Shown: in pieces, positions 24,678 through 37,842 of the stretch
Layout: every line of letters starts with the position of its first letter
How positions within the stretch are numbered: position 1 is the stretch's first letter
DNA from: Hysterium pulicare CBS 123377
Lineage: Eukaryota > Ascomycota > Dothideomycetes > Hysteriales > Hysteriaceae
Reading direction: 5' to 3'
DNA: 64,000 bases
NCBI GenBank assembly: GCA_000467715.1
Contig: AJFK01000129.1
Coordinates: 161,120-225,119 of the forward strand
Made by a program: the position numbers and the translations under genes
The notes under the pieces: generated by a model
What the model saw: the letters and a program-made list of their open reading frames with translations, nothing else
Database searches by the model: none
What the model was told of the DNA's origin: nothing

Positions 24678-25251
24678 CTTGGTCAACAGTAAAGAAGAAA
24701 TTGTGAAACATGGCAGTTACTCCAAAGCGGTAATGCTCCGAAGAAGTAATCTTGAGGTTGAAGAGATTCGTCACCTTCTTATTATAGTTATGTCGTCGCG
24801 AATAACTGGATGAACTAGGTCAGAGCATACTGGCGGAGTTTGCGGGTATCTTGAACATGTTCCTCATTCATAAATGAATAGAGCTATCTTGTCTAAGCGG
24901 AAGGTTGTTCCTTTGGGTTTCATGCGTCAGCAAAAAAGCATGCGCAAGGCGCTTGCAAGGCAACAAAGTTCCCCGCCTCCTGCACGGTCAGACCATCAAT
25001 CCTAAGCCGCTGCCTGATGGACAGAGACAACTTTGGACACAAACGATGCCACAACCATCTTCGATCTCGGCAGGAGCTGAGAAGGCTGTAAGGTAGCCAA
25101 GTTTAAGGAGACAGTGATGACTCAATTGAAGTCTGGAGTGTAAACCATTTCCTCAATTCTTGCTTGAGGAACAAAGGAGCCGGTATCAAAATGTTGACAA
25201 TGTATTCGACTCGGTTTCTGGGCATCTTCGGTATGCTAATAAAAATTTGAT
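24678..25251. other. Divergent intergenic region
   Basis: Shared upstream region of the HET gene (minus) and the membrane-protein gene (plus). No supported gene. A short upstream ATG frame at about 25189 ends near the next gene and may be leader sequence. Confidence 0.45.
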
Positions 25252-26486
25252 ATGGCCAGAGGTCGGTTCGAGAAGCTCCAGCGCTTGTCAAGATATGCGG
25301 TTGTGATGCTTGGAATCTTCCGTTTTATGTTTGCTTACCTGCTTCTCGGATTCAACCTACTCCGACGTCCTCCGCTTCAGCTGCAGACAATTCTTCTTGT
25401 CATTGTATGCATCCTGTTGAACATGTTGGATTCTTTCTGGCAACCGTTCCTCAAGTACCTTGGACAACGTACCAAACCATCATACAAAGCATGGAGTGTC
25501 CCGACTATGGCAGGGGCACGCCTCTACGCTGCGCATGCGCTGAAGGCCTCGGTGAACCAGTACCAGCCCCATCTCGGCCCTGATCGGATTGTAAGCTCTG
25601 GTTTGCTCATTTTATGCATCATCGACCTTCCTCTCCAGACCCTGTCATTTGGTGCGGATTACTTCGTCACGAAAAGACCTTACGAGCCGATAGTGACTGG
25701 GTCGAGAGCACAGGATGCGTCACCCAGGTTCGATCTCGTGGACATTGGCGGCGGCCTGTTGCAACGTGAATATCGTCGTCAGGCTCGCGAGTTGCAAAGC
25801 CAAGGCTTCCAACCTGATCCGTACCCGTTTACTGACTCGGAAGGCGTTCGGCCTGGAGATTTTGTTGATCTAGTGAGCTTAATCCTCCTTTCATCTTCTT
25901 AGCTTGCCGATTACTGATGGCCTGGTTTCGAAGACGCCTCTAGCAGATCGCAATTCATCGGGAGCGAGACTGCACCCTTCCGTGGTTTACTGGACTCCAG
26001 AAGCTTGCGAGCGATTCCGCAACTTCCGGCTCATCCAGTGGTCATTCATCGTTCAATTTATAAATCTAGGTGTTTGCATGATAGTTGGAGGGGAGGATTA
26101 TTGGACTGCGCATCCGTTGTTAGTGCTCACCCCTTCAAGAATATCAATCCAGCAATACTCACAGAAAGAGTAGTCTATACGCGATAGGCTTCATCCACGC
26201 TTTGGCTTGGATTCCAGTATGGCTCTTAATATGTGCCCTCATCGTTCAAAGAATTGATTTTCGGGCGCCCTTCCTATGGAGAGTCAACGTCTCTCAAGCG
26301 GTTTTTGCTTTGTTCGTCCTTAGCACTATCGGCATGTTCATTCCTGCTTATGGCGGTCTTTTGTTATGGACTTGGCCGCAGACTGCAAATGCCTCAGCTG
26401 CTTTGCTTGACCTTTGGATGATCGTATGCGCCGGCATTATCATGAGTTGGGTGTTTATGTCGTTCCGAGTTTTAAGGCCGTGGTGA
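25252..26486 (+). CDS. Polytopic membrane protein of unknown function
   Basis: Three exons (25252-25872, 25934-26118, 26174-26486) give 372 aa. Introns are 61 nt (GTGAGC..CGAAG) and 55 nt (GTTAGT..AGTAG); the first acceptor is the least certain. Seven hydrophobic segments can be picked out: about residues 15-37, 43-62, 113-133, one in LIQWSFIVQFINLGVCMIVGG, and three in the last exon. A hydrophilic loop with HPSVVYWTPEACERFRNFRL lies between segments 3 and 4. No transporter, GPCR or enzyme signature is recognisable. It most likely resides in an internal or plasma membrane; I do not assign a function. It is flanked by a HET gene and an ADAM protease, which gives no functional clue. Confidence 0.7.
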
Positions 26487-26969
26487 AGGATTTACCTTGA
26501 TATAACAATGGCTATTGTCTATCTAGACATAGACATTGAACTGTAGTAGAAGTATTCAACCTAAATAAAACTAGCACGCCCTAGCGCCCTGCTTCTACAC
26601 AAGGCCTAGGTTTATTCAGGCTAGATAGATCAAATAGATCGATCAATAAATACTCCCCTACCTAACCTACAAACCATCCATAAGTCCTGGTTCCATAAAA
26701 GATACACCCCAAGATATCGTTTCCTCTTTTGCAAGTATGCGAATACATGCGCAAATGATCGAATCCATATACGCCGATGCGAAGGATGACCATAACAATA
26801 CTATCCATCCATCCATCCACCTCATCGCCTATATACCGAGAACGCCATCCCTTTCCGAGTCATGATAGACCGTTATGTCCATTCCCAAAACCCAAACCCA
26901 ATGCAAGGTAAAAAAAAGACGTGAAGAGCTTAAAGGAAGACGATAAAGCGCGTTAGAGTTAAGACCCAC
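26487..26969. other. Intergenic region, convergent gene ends
   Basis: 3' regions of the membrane-protein gene and the ADAM gene. It holds a small (atcc)n microsatellite, about four units, at 26803-26818. No gene supported. Confidence 0.55.
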
Positions 26970-29580
26970 TCAAGCATACCTAACACTATTCTGCCTACGA
27001 AACGCAGGCGGCGGCGGAGGCGGAATATTATTCCCACCATGTCCAGCACCCCCAGCACTCATACCACCACCCCAAGGTCCACTACCCGGACTCGGGCCCT
27101 GACTCATAAGCGGGCCCTGGCTACCTGCCGGACTATTCGCACCTCTCGATCTCCCATGCCCAACGTTTCTCGAAGAAGCAACGCCGTAACCTGGATTACC
27201 GTATCCGGGAGGGGCCATGCGGTAAGGGGCTCCGGCATAGATCTTGCGGTTGCGAGAACGCTTGAAGCAGCGCCAGATGCAGCCGAGGATGGAGAGGAGG
27301 ATTAGACCGCCAATGGCGGCGGCGAGGCCGATGACGAGGGGTTTGTGCGAGGTGATCCAAGATTTTACTTCTTTTGCTACGGATGCACCTTTACATTGGC
27401 CCTGGTGGTGTGTTAGTCTGCATATAGATCATGCTGTTGGTAGATAGATAAAGGGTATGGGATAAGGTTTAGGAGAAGAGAGAGTCTGGGGATGTGTCTT
27501 ACATTCGCACAATGCCCACCACCACTACAGGGTGTTCCGTCTAGGAAATTCTGCTGCAGTCCGTAGCAGACTCCTTTGCCGAATTCAGGACTGGCGCAGC
27601 TCAATTGGCAGTTGAAGCTGTCGCATGCATAGGTATCGTTGCCTTGCGTGTACGATCCCATGACAGTCTTACACTGCTGGTCTCTCGATGTACATTGGCC
27701 ACTCGCACACTCTAGTCCATTACCGCAGTCGGACCCATCAGGTTTCGTCGTATCTGTAGGACAGTAGGGGGAGGTTCCGTTGCACGTTTCGGCCGGATCG
27801 CAGACGCCGGTGCTGGCTCGGCATACAGTGTTGCTCGATGCTAGTTGGCAGTTTTTGCAGCAGTCTTCGTTCGAATCATCACACACAGCGTTGTTCTTGA
27901 ATTTGCAGGTCTTTGAGTCACAGCAGGCGTTGTCGCCACATCCTGTTTCACCGCCGCAATCGCAGTCTTCGCCATCTTCTACAATGCCGTTGCCGCATTG
28001 TTGACCGGAGATCGTAGTGACACCCTTATTGTTCGTCAAGCATGTTGTTTTAACGCTGTTTCGGAGCATAGCTGAACAAATATTGCCAACCGAGCAAAGC
28101 GAAAATTTAGTGATGCCATTGGCAGTGGATGGATTCATGATGAACTGTTCGCCAGCATCACAGGTAGTAGAACTCAAAGGACAACATTGCTGTGAGTTGA
28201 CAGTGTTTTGATCCGCGCATGTGTCAGACGTGCAATCATGAACGGCCCCAAAAGTGTGACCAGTCTCGTGGCTAGGAGCTGTTAGCTTTGTATAATCAAC
28301 GACTTAGAAGTGACTCACGCAATGACCTGCCACTCCGTCGACGTTCTCACAACAACGTTCGCCCCTGCTACGGTCTCGGCCCCTCCGCTCGATGAATTTG
28401 AACTTTGAGATCCCTGAACGCAAGCTTGACCCAACCAGGCCAATCCGACAGCGGAGCCAGTATTACATTTGCTCAAAAGAGTCCAATGCGAATTCGAATC
28501 TTGCCGATCTCCTCTCCATTGAGAGAAGAGATTCAACCGGTCTTGGATATCTACACTGTCACTACACGCCTGATTCCAAGGATTCGAAGCGGCCGGCGAT
28601 CCTGGACATTGTGCGTCGCTCACGGTAATGTTGGCCAATCCCAAAGAGATATTGAATGTATTCTCATACAAGTTAGAGGCCGAATTGATCTGATTGATCA
28701 CATTCTGCCGTGCCGACTCGGTCGAGTTGAAGGATCCAGTATATGTGCAGTCGGTGGCGACACCGACGAGAGCGACTTTGCGGGTCGTAGGACACCCGTT
28801 TGTGCTTCCAATAGTGGATACGAGGTTAACACCGGCCGAGTTTCCTCCTCCTTGGGGATTGTCCAGCTGGCGTTTTCCGAAGAGCGATGAAATGGGGGCA
28901 GTCCAGAACCCATCATCCCGCTTCAGCATATCCGCATATATAGGATGCTCAGGCATGAGATTGAACTCCAAGGTATCCGACCGACATGACATCCTAGCCT
29001 CAGCATTCCGTTTCAGTTCTGCATGAGCCTCGTCGTCGGCAATATCCGAATCTTTGAATACCACCATATACTCATCATCCGAATGTTCCAGATCCGGATC
29101 CAGCTCGTGTTTTGTCTGTTGATAGTTCGAAGAGAGTTGAATGTGATGGTTATCGTGGTGAACGGTGAATATTCCTTCGAATAAAGGTATCACGCCGTCC
29201 CGCCGTATCATGATTCTGGCCTGACCAACATTCAGCCATCCTTTCCCGCTCTTCAACCACGTCGTGCCTTTGAAAACTTTATGTTCTAGCCGATCTATCC
29301 GCTCTTGTTTCGTAATCCTTCCATCTGGCCCCAAATATTGTACAGTTGCACCATCCGCAATGATGTCGTGGTTTGGTTCAAGGTTCAGCCTTATGCGGCG
29401 TCCTTCCAAATCAAATGCGAGATCAAACGTCGATATCGCAGTAACACGATGATTTTGCGTCAGTATAGAGGAGTTCTGAACGACCCCGAGTGCTCTGAGA
29501 GGATTCCGGGCTATCGAACTACCGGCAACGAGTGTGAAAGTGGTGAGAGCGGCGGTAAATAGGGTTCGGAGAATTCGCAT
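26970..29580 (-). CDS. ADAM-type membrane zinc metalloprotease (disintegrin-containing)
   Basis: Three exons (29580-28319, 28271-27503, 27401-26970), with introns of 47 nt and 101 nt, give 820 aa. Order of parts: signal peptide (MRILRTLFTAALTTFTLVAG); a propeptide of about 230 residues ending near basic KR; a catalytic reprolysin domain with the zinc motif HETGHTFGAVHD (residues 422-433), interrupted just before the first His by intron 1; a Met-turn-like IMNPS; a Cys-rich disintegrin domain (CGNGIVEDGEDCDCG); an ADAM-Cys-rich region; one TM helix (LVIGLAAAIGGLILLSILGCIW); and a cytosolic tail rich in Pro and Gly. Fungal ADAMs (ADM-B type) have this layout. Likely a cell-surface sheddase; substrates unknown. 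All three zinc His are present. Confidence 0.93.
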
Positions 29581-30065
29581 AACTCTGGAACCTCCTCAGT
29601 CCACAGGACCAGGAGATTGCGCAGATGAGGAGAAGTCGAGGTTAACGAAGATTTAGCACAGCGAGAGACATTAGGTAGTGTTTGCTTCGATCTCCGGTGA
29701 ATGATGGTGATGGGCGAATGTTGGCAGCATTCGTATGTCGCTCCGCCACACCGTATAGCGTCCTTGGCGGTTGACGAAGAAACGGTGGCTCTCGGCATCC
29801 GCCCATCTCAAACACCAATAAAACGTCGCCTAAGTATAACACGCGACAGAATTTTCCTGCATAGCTACAAGCCTTTCACTAATTGTAACAGTAGTAGATT
29901 TAACTACCTATTCTGACTACATAAAAAGAAAACAGAGGTATAGTTGCAAGCTAAGCGCGCTTTCTGTCTCGTGGCTTCCCGGCCAACAAAGCCCCAAGTC
30001 CCACCCAGTCAGCACTATTCCTTGGCCTTCGTGATTCCTCCTCCACCGAAACATCAATGAGTTGT
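29581..30065. other. Intergenic region
   Basis: Promoter side of the ADAM gene and 3' side of the acetyl-CoA synthetase gene, both on minus. No gene supported. Confidence 0.5.
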
Positions 30066-32461
30066 CTATTTCTTCTTCGAGCTGTGAACAGTGTCGATGA
30101 TCTTGTCAACAACCGATGGATCCGAGAGCTGCGGAGTTTTGTTAGCGGCCGCGTCATCACCTCTAGAGACGAAGAAGAATGCTCACCGTCGAAGTGTCTC
30201 CCAACTGGTCCTCTTCACCCGCCAAGATCTTGCGAAGGATTCGGCGCATAATCTTTCCGGATCGCGTCTTGGGTAGATCCGGAACCACAAAAATCGCCTT
30301 TGGTGCGGCAAACGGTCCAATTGACTTGCGGACTTGAAGGATGAGATCTTTCTTCGTCTGGTCGGACGCTTCGTTTCCATCTTTCAGTGCTACAAAGGCA
30401 TTCACAGCCTGGCCCGTCAATTCGTCGTTAATGCCCACAACGGCGGCTTCGGCAACGGAATCTGGATATTGTTAGCAACTTATCGGTCGCAGATCTGAGG
30501 TTTCATGCACTGACGATGCTCGATAAGTGCAGCCTCGATTTCAGCAGTGGATAGTCTGTGGCCGGAGACGTTGACAACGTCATCTACACGACCTCGGATC
30601 CAGTAGTAACCCTCGTGGTCACGACCAGCGCCATCACCCGTGAACTAAACACGCATTAGTTGCTATTTCCTCCCATCATATGCCAATGCGAACTCACGTA
30701 ATATCCTTTGTACACGTTCAGGTATGTGTCCATATACCGCTTGTGTGCTCCCCAGACTGTGCGTGCCATACTTGGCCATGCCTGCTTGAAGGCGAGTACA
30801 CCCTCGACATCGTTTCCGTGGATTTCCTCGCCAGAGACGGGATCAATGATGGCAGGCTCGATACCGAAGAAAGGAAGAGATGCAGATCCGGGCTTGGTTG
30901 GCGTAACGCCGCCCAGTGGGGTAATGACATGAGAGCCAGTTTCAGTTTGCCAGTATGTCTGTGTTATGATCAGCCATGTTCAAAATACCTTCCGGCCGCA
31001 TGGTGAACTTACGTCGACGATGTGGGCCTCTGCTTTTCCGACAACCTCAAAGTACCACTTCCATACCTCGGCCGCGATAGGTTCACCTACAGATCCTAGA
31101 ATTCTTAGGTTTTTCATTCGCTGCTGCACGTGGTGGTCACCAGCACGCTTAAGTAACCTTAGAGCTGTAGGTGCAACGTAGAACTGGCTGACATTGTGCT
31201 TCTCAACTACGTCCCAATAGCGGGAGAAGTTGGGGTAAGCTGGCGTACCCTCGAACACCACTGTTGCGACACCCAGCAGCAACGGCGAGTATACGACGTA
31301 AGTATGTCCGGTGATCCAGCCAACGTCACCACCGCAGAAGAAGATGTCGTTGTCGTGAATATCGAAGACATATTTACCAGTGGCCGCAGCTCCAGTAAGA
31401 TAACCACCAGTGGTGTGCATAATACCCTTGGGCTTGCCAGTTGAGCCGGAGGTGTAGAGCAGGAAGAGAGGGTCCTCGGAGCTCATGGATTCAGGGGCAA
31501 TGTACGATGGGTACTTCTCAAGTTCCTCGTGCCACCACCAGTCTCGGCCCTTGGTCCAGGGAACATCAGCCCCGGTGCGCTTGTAGACGAGACAATGCGT
31601 GATATCTGGGCATTGTTTTAGAGCCTCGTCCACAATCTTCTTGGTTCCAATAATCTTTCCGCCACGCTTGCCCTCATCTGTGGTGATGACCACCTTGGAC
31701 TCGGCGTCGATGATGCGATCACGGAGGGAATCCGAGGAAAAACCGGCGAAGACAACTGAATGTACAGCTCCAATACGTGCACAAGCCATCAGTGCAACGA
31801 CGGCTTCCGGGATCATGGGCAAGTAGACGGCGACAGTGTCACCCTTCCGCACGCCCATTTCTTTGAGCACGTAAGCTAGCTTGGAGACTTCCCGGAGGAG
31901 CTCGCCAAAGCTGATGGTGCGACCATCACCTTCCTCGTCTGCCTCGTAGATGATAGCAGGCTTGTCTGGGTTTTTGAAAGCATGACGATCAACGCAATTG
32001 TAACTTGCATTCAGCCGTCCCTCGACAAACCAGGCACTGTCGCCATTGGCGAGGCTACCAGCGCGGACGGTCTGGAAATCGCGTTCCCACGTGAGCAGAT
32101 CGCGTGTGAGGTTACCCCAGAACTTGTCAGGCTCCTCGATGGATTCTTTGTACAGCTTCTGGTAGTGCTCTAGGCCATCGAGATGCGGTTTTGAGTGTGG
32201 ATGCTTTCTGTTTGCGCCAATTGGTTAGCTGGCGTGTTCTTGGAGCTCTTGTGACAGAATTCCTCGGCGGCGCGGGGCTACCCCGCTCTTGCATTTGTCT
32301 GAGCTTGGGAGGGATTGGCGCAGCTTGTTGTCAAAGGGGCATTCTGATGCAATTCCACGGACAAATACGTACTCGAAGAAAGCCTTGGGAACATGGTAAG
32401 TGTCGACCTCGTGTGCCTCGGCGACGACGGGAGCTGAAGGCTTTGTGTCGCCTTCAGACAT
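30066..32461 (-). CDS. facA: Acetyl-CoA synthetase
   Basis: Six exons on minus (32461-32373, 32207-31013, 30958-30698, 30644-30515, 30461-30187, 30128-30066) with introns of 165, 54, 53, 53 and 58 nt; all phases close, giving 670 aa, the usual length. It converts acetate, ATP and CoA to acetyl-CoA (cytosolic or peroxisomal supply for lipid synthesis, gluconeogenesis and histone acetylation). Visible motifs are the AMP-binding loop [22 protein letters not shown], the [10 protein letters not shown] motif rebuilt across intron 2, FTGDGAGRD across intron 3, [17 protein letters not shown], and the acetylatable C-terminal Lys in [12 protein letters not shown]. The long first intron and the long upstream region fit a regulated gene (acetate or glucose control is known for fungal orthologues). 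The symbol follows Aspergillus usage. Confidence 0.96.
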
Positions 32462-34331
32462 TGCTGCTGTGTTTGCGGTTCAGGTGGAGGGGTACTGCTT
32501 TGGCGCTAGGGAGAGAACAGCTGGAGAGCAGACACAACCCAGGCGCAAGTCGTACGTCGGCGGGGAGGTTGGACTAGATATACGTCGTGTCTCAATTCCG
32601 GGTAAAGGGCTCTGCGGCGTGAAGCAGATTGCGTCTGTCGGGGCTCTGCTGCAAGGGAACGCCTTCTGCACGGCGTCTAGGTTTGGCCAGAGTCGAATCT
32701 TAGTTATTGGCCAGTCAGCAGCTAAGCACCTTCATTCGTTCAGGCGGTGGGCGAAGAAGAGCAGGTGGTATAGCAACGAGGACGGGATGCAGTTCCCTTT
32801 TCAACAGACTCGGGCTGTCCCTTCGCTATTAAATCTATTTCCCGCGGGCAATGCTTGGTGCAGCTGCGGGGAGAAGGATGACGAAGAGGGAGACCCAAGC
32901 TCTTTGTCTGGCCCGCCTTCGCGACCGCTTGGCTTGAACCGACTCCCTTTTGACCGGCTTCCCGTTACCGTGACTTCTGGAGAGAGAGCGCCCTGGCGAT
33001 CTGACCCGCTTAGAGACAATGGCAGTCCAGTACTGTTGGAGCGGGCTTGCGGCACAGAACCGTATGATGAAGGGTAACCCGAGGTCCCTTGCCTGCTGAT
33101 GTGAACAAGACTGCTAGTGAGGGCTGTAAGCAGTTATCCATGGTTACATGTTGGCTGTTAAGTCTTAGATTCGCAGGCGAGTTAAGGCGAGTTAAGCCTG
33201 GCAGATTCGGTGACCGTGTTCTCGAAACAATTTTTAAGATGCAAGAGCTGTGTTCAATCATTTCGCATTCCGAAACGATTCAATTTTCAACAGCCCCAAA
33301 ACCTCCATTCGCCTTCGAAAGTCACTCATCATCTAACCTCGCGTCCGAAAACGGTCAAGGCCAGACCCTAACTCCTTCAAACCACGCGACTCCTGCAAGC
33401 ATCTGGCCTGATCGTAAGAGCCTTGCCCTACATATCCTTCGGGCTGGGGGAAGCAGCCCGCAAGCATGACCCGAGGGACTGGCTCTTGATAACCGATGCT
33501 CCTGCAGAGTGACATGTTTATAGCTTCTATACTACCTAGGTATACACTTTGCTACAGTTTCCTACCTGATCCAAGTGTCTACCCAGGTACCTCTCGAGAA
33601 TTGCGAGTTCAAAAATGGGTAATGCCGCGATTTGTCTTTTATGTCATGGTTCATCTGCCTTCGACGTGAAAGGTTCTTCTAGAATGATTCAAGCGCCACT
33701 CTGTACAAGGCAGAGTAGTGTCATGATGGGGGAATATCGTAAGCCACGTGCGAACTTGTACGAGGAGGGCATCGAGCAGCTGGTAATCAGGTCAATATTC
33801 TTGGTAGAGTCTCATCCAGTTTTCGCGAGCCAGACCTACCTATGATGGTCATGAGATTTCCATATGCGGGGTTCCACACTTGACCGACAGCCACAATTCA
33901 TCACTTCACAGCACATCCTAACTCAATCGAGACATATACAATGCTACCACCTCATGCGTCAGTAAACTCAGAGAACTGAAAGCCTTAAGGTAACAATTGG
34001 TGCTGTGCGTCTGCTTGCAATAACGGAACCCGCAGCTGGAGATTGTTACCCGCAGCGGCTGGCTTCCCGACATGCATGAGCTAGCCAGCTATGGCAAATT
34101 TTAATCGATTGACCCAAGAAAAATGCTGAAAGCCCTAACAAAGGGTATGATGTATATGAAGAAAAGAAACTCTAGACGACCGCCTCAACGCCTTGCCATT
34201 TCCAAAAAAAAAAATACCAGTTCAGAACGCCGTAGACCCATTGTTCAGAAAGTTGTGTGGAAACGCCTATACACCATTCCAGAGTGTCCATACCTAATAA
34301 CCAGCCGACTTTTTCTCCCCTATGAATTCCA
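32462..34331. other. Long upstream region of acetyl-CoA synthetase
   Basis: About 1.9 kb between the ACS start and the 3' end of the WD40 gene. The plus frame 32400-33077 overlaps the ACS 5' exon antisense and shows no family resemblance. No transposon features. One GCGGGG, compatible with the CreA core SYGGRG, lies near 32868; that is weak evidence alone. Confidence 0.5.
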
Positions 34332-37300
34332 TCATCCATCCTCCTTCATTTCCAGCTTTTCCGTGCTGCTGGGAGTACTCGTCGTAGTATCGCCTTCTTT
34401 CTCCTTCTCCGCTTCCTCGGAATTCGTCGCTGTGACTCCACTGATACCCGAAGCGCCGCCTTCGCTATTCTCTCTGACCCTTTGGGCCACACTTGCTGCG
34501 ATCTTCTCGTCAAGTAGATTCACCAGCCGCACGGAATACTGATCTAGAAGCTTGACCATGACTGTTTCGTCAAGGCTCTTTGATTTCGCCTTTTCGCCAA
34601 TTGCTCGTGCAGTGATTGCCAGTTCACGTTCAACCTCCCGGATAGACTCGGACGTCAAACGATCAGAGCTGTTAGCCAGTCTTTTGCGATACGCCCGGAG
34701 AGTTCGACATAGACTGTCGGTGGACGCGCCAAGACTCCCAAATTCATTCACCTGGCTGCCACTTTTGGTTCTACTCCGTATATCTAATGATGGACGTCGC
34801 TTGGATGTTTGAACATTTCGAGGGCTAGGAGGCGAGGGAGACCTGTTTCTGAAGGCTTTTCGGCCCGCTGCCAGACCTAACGAAGAGCCAGAAGTGTGGA
34901 GATCTCGAGGAATGCTTGGCATTGGGGAGGGTTCTAATTTGGGAGCCTGAACCAAGGAGAACTTAGAGAGCTTTTTACGAAGGCGGGGTGACCGGCTGCC
35001 GGTCGGGGTCAGGGCCTCCTCGTCAGGAGATCGTTGGAAGCGGGCAAGTTCGGATTGCGAGAAGACGCGTCGTAATGGGGGCTTGTGCAGGAGTAAGTCT
35101 TTGTTCGTCGGCGTTGAAGCTCCCATAAGATCCAAGGACTTGGAGAGGTCTTGACGAAGAGGCATTTTCAAGTCCAAGTTCCAGATAAATACGGTTCCGT
35201 CCGCGGCGACAGTGACAAGGGTGTTTTGATCGATCTCGTCATCCTCCGATGCCTTGGTGCATACGAGAGCAATGTCCGTTACACCCTCTGTGTGTCCCCA
35301 GTCGCGAACGATGAGGCTGCCACTTTCTTCATACAGCCGGATCGATTTATCGGTACTGGATACGCCCGCAATTATAGGGGATCCTCGTGGGGTAGATATG
35401 TGGACCAAAGAGGACAGAACAACAGCGTCGCCACCTTCGTTATCGGACGCTCGAAATGTGTTCAGTAGATGACCATTTCGAAGGTCATACTTGTGTACCT
35501 GTCTGTCAATGGTAGAGACTAGTAAAACATTGTCCTGGTCTGCGTCCAGGATCATTGATATAGGCGTAGCTTTCAGAGTAATGGTACGTAGGATCAAAAA
35601 GGCGCTCATAATCTCTCCGTCTTCTTCCCTTGATACCAATTCTCGAACTACCACAGTTCGGTCCGAGGAGCAAGAGATCAGTCGGCTTCCGTCCCTCGAA
35701 AAGGTAATCCCGGTGACTGCTCCGACGTGTTCATCTAGAGTTTGTAAGAGGTCCCAGGCATCATCCTTTTTTATAAAAACTTGAACCGTGCGATCTCGTC
35801 CGGCACAAGCAACATAAGTAGGGGTGTTCTCTTCGTAGATCGCGATATCAGTTATTTCTCCTGCATGGGCCTTAAAATCATATCTGCTCTCTTTCGTCGC
35901 ACAATCGATAATCCTACCGGCTATGTTAGCACTGTCTCTCGACCGCCAAATATACAATGTGCATCAAGGTATCTTACCGAAGGACACCGTATTTGTCTCC
36001 CGAGACAAGGTAGTTAGCTCCAGCTGAACCACATACCGTCCTAAGCTCGTTGATGTCTTCGTCACCTTCAACCTGTTCCAAAGGAACTTGAAGAGAATCT
36101 TTGCAAACTCCATCCTGACTCCAAAAAAGAACCAATCCACCAGCCGACCATGTGAAAAACGAAGCGTCAAAATAATTGGGTAGCAGAAGGGAGTTTACGC
36201 CAAGAACGGCTTCCCCGTGAGCTGGTAATTTTTGAAGAACTTTTCCAACTGAAGATTCTTCATCGACAGTGACAGAAGATATTCGAATAGAATGTCGCGA
36301 GTCTACGGTTACTAAACAATCAATTAGAGGTGCCACAGCTGTGATCTGCACACGGTCACTAGTCAACGCGATCGATGGAGATTCAACGCCTGGAGGTGGT
36401 GATGGGGGAGGAGTATTAACAGATAGAAGGTCCGCGACGTGCAGGGTTTTCAGGCCTCCTTGGCTTCCCGTCAAATGTATGCGTCCTTTCAGGTCAGCTG
36501 CCATAGCACTTACACCAAAACCGGCATCTGCAATTTTGGAGAATCGCTGGGTACCATCAGTGTCATCAATGAGACAGATGTCGCCTCTATCTGATGCTGC
36601 AATGGCTTTATTTGGCGCAACAGCCACGACGCTTGTAAATGTCGCTTCGAGCATTGCCCCAAGAAGACAATTCCTTCCAAGCAAAGTCTTGTGCGTGGTA
36701 CTCGAAAAAGTGAACGCTACATCACTTTGGCGTGCTCTGGTTGGTGTGGAAATGGTATTGTTGCCATCCCCGGTACGCCATAGTTTCACGTGCCTTGTGC
36801 CAACACTGTCATCTGTTAGTTTGTGCAAAGTGACTTTGACGTTCGGACTAGGACGCAATAGCTTGAGGCTAGAAAGGCCAATGTAAAGCGGAAACAGAGA
36901 AGACTCAATCTAATATCTCGAGTGAGGTCATACGGGAACGCTGTGTAACTAAATAAAAGTCGATCATTCGGGACTTACGTTATTAAGCTCGATCCAAGCC
37001 AAGCCATGTGATTGATATTGCTAGTGCACTTGTTACTGGCTAATAATGTTGCTGCCCCTGTGCGAGAATTTATATTCCAAATGTATAAAAAGCCATCATT
37101 GGCCGAGCCTAGGCTTGCGAGGTATTGGGAATCCGGACTGAAGGACACGCATCGTACCCCGAAAGTGTGATCCGAAAGACATGTTAAAGGAGTGTCAGAT
37201 GGAGAATCATCGGCGGTACTGAAGATCAGAACTCGTGGTTTGTAGCCAGTCTGGTCATCCGTCAGTACGTTGTAAAATGGCAGATTGTTTGCACCATACC

Positions 37301-37842
37301 TCTCCGACAGCAAGGTACTTTCCGTCCGGGCTGAATGAGACACAAGTCGCAGCCTTGATCTTTTCTTTAGCGGTCCAAGTTCTGCTTCCAGGAGAATCCG
37401 CCCAATCGCCTGCGGGTGACGCCAAAGGCGAGGCCCCGATGCCTGCTTCTCTGAGAGAAGCCGCGGTTCTATTGCGATTCTCATTGTTTGTTGGCGTGGA
37501 TGACCCGCCGTAAATCGAGGTAGAAGGATTAAGAGGATTCGTAGTAGGTCGAGCTCGATAGAATCGCTGAGTGACTCGCTGCTGGTCGTCGATTGTCGCA
37601 ACCACTGCTGCAGCACCGGCGGTGAAGGCAAAGGATCGGCCTGATGGTAGACTGTCAAAGCCATTGGCGGAGCTCGTAGTTGTTCCAATAACTTGTTTTA
37701 GTGATAGATGCACTTCTTGGCGATTTGGCTTGATGGGAGATCTGAGAGAATTGCTCTTCACGAAAGGTGAATTGGACGGTGTGAGCTTAATGTTGCCCCA
37801 TGCTGGACTCATCATCCGGGCATTAGATGGAGTGAGCGACAT
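34332..37842 (-). CDS. WD40-repeat scaffold protein, MABP1/WDR62-like
   Basis: Four exons (37842-37300, 37250-36979, 36805-35978, 35913-34332), with introns of 49, 173 and 64 nt, give 1074 aa. ATG 37842 (MSLTPSNARMM) is chosen; the frame is open to 37890 only through GTG. The intron joins restore conserved phrases: LAVGETGYKPRVLIFS, LITVGTRHVKLWR and GVLRIIDC. Two WD40 propellers are indicated by repeated blades (CVSFSPDGKYLAVGE, GVRCVSFSPDSQYLASLGS, AVTGITFSRDGSRLISCSSD). A Ser/Pro-rich basic linker follows. Near the end is a conserved helical segment (VMVKLLDQYSVRLVNLLDEKIA) and an acidic Ser/Thr tail. The layout matches the MABP1/WDR62 family of signalling or spindle scaffolds; the fungal role is not established. 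Confidence 0.9.

Noticed and set aside
32400-33077. 225-codon plus-strand open frame opposite the ACS 5' end
   Set aside because: It overlaps the well-supported first ACS exon antisense, has no family resemblance and reads like shadow composition.
34123-34542. 139-codon plus-strand open frame near the WD40 gene end
   Set aside because: Overlaps the WD40 coding tail antisense; its Ser/Phe-rich translation is a shadow of the Glu/Ser-rich tail.
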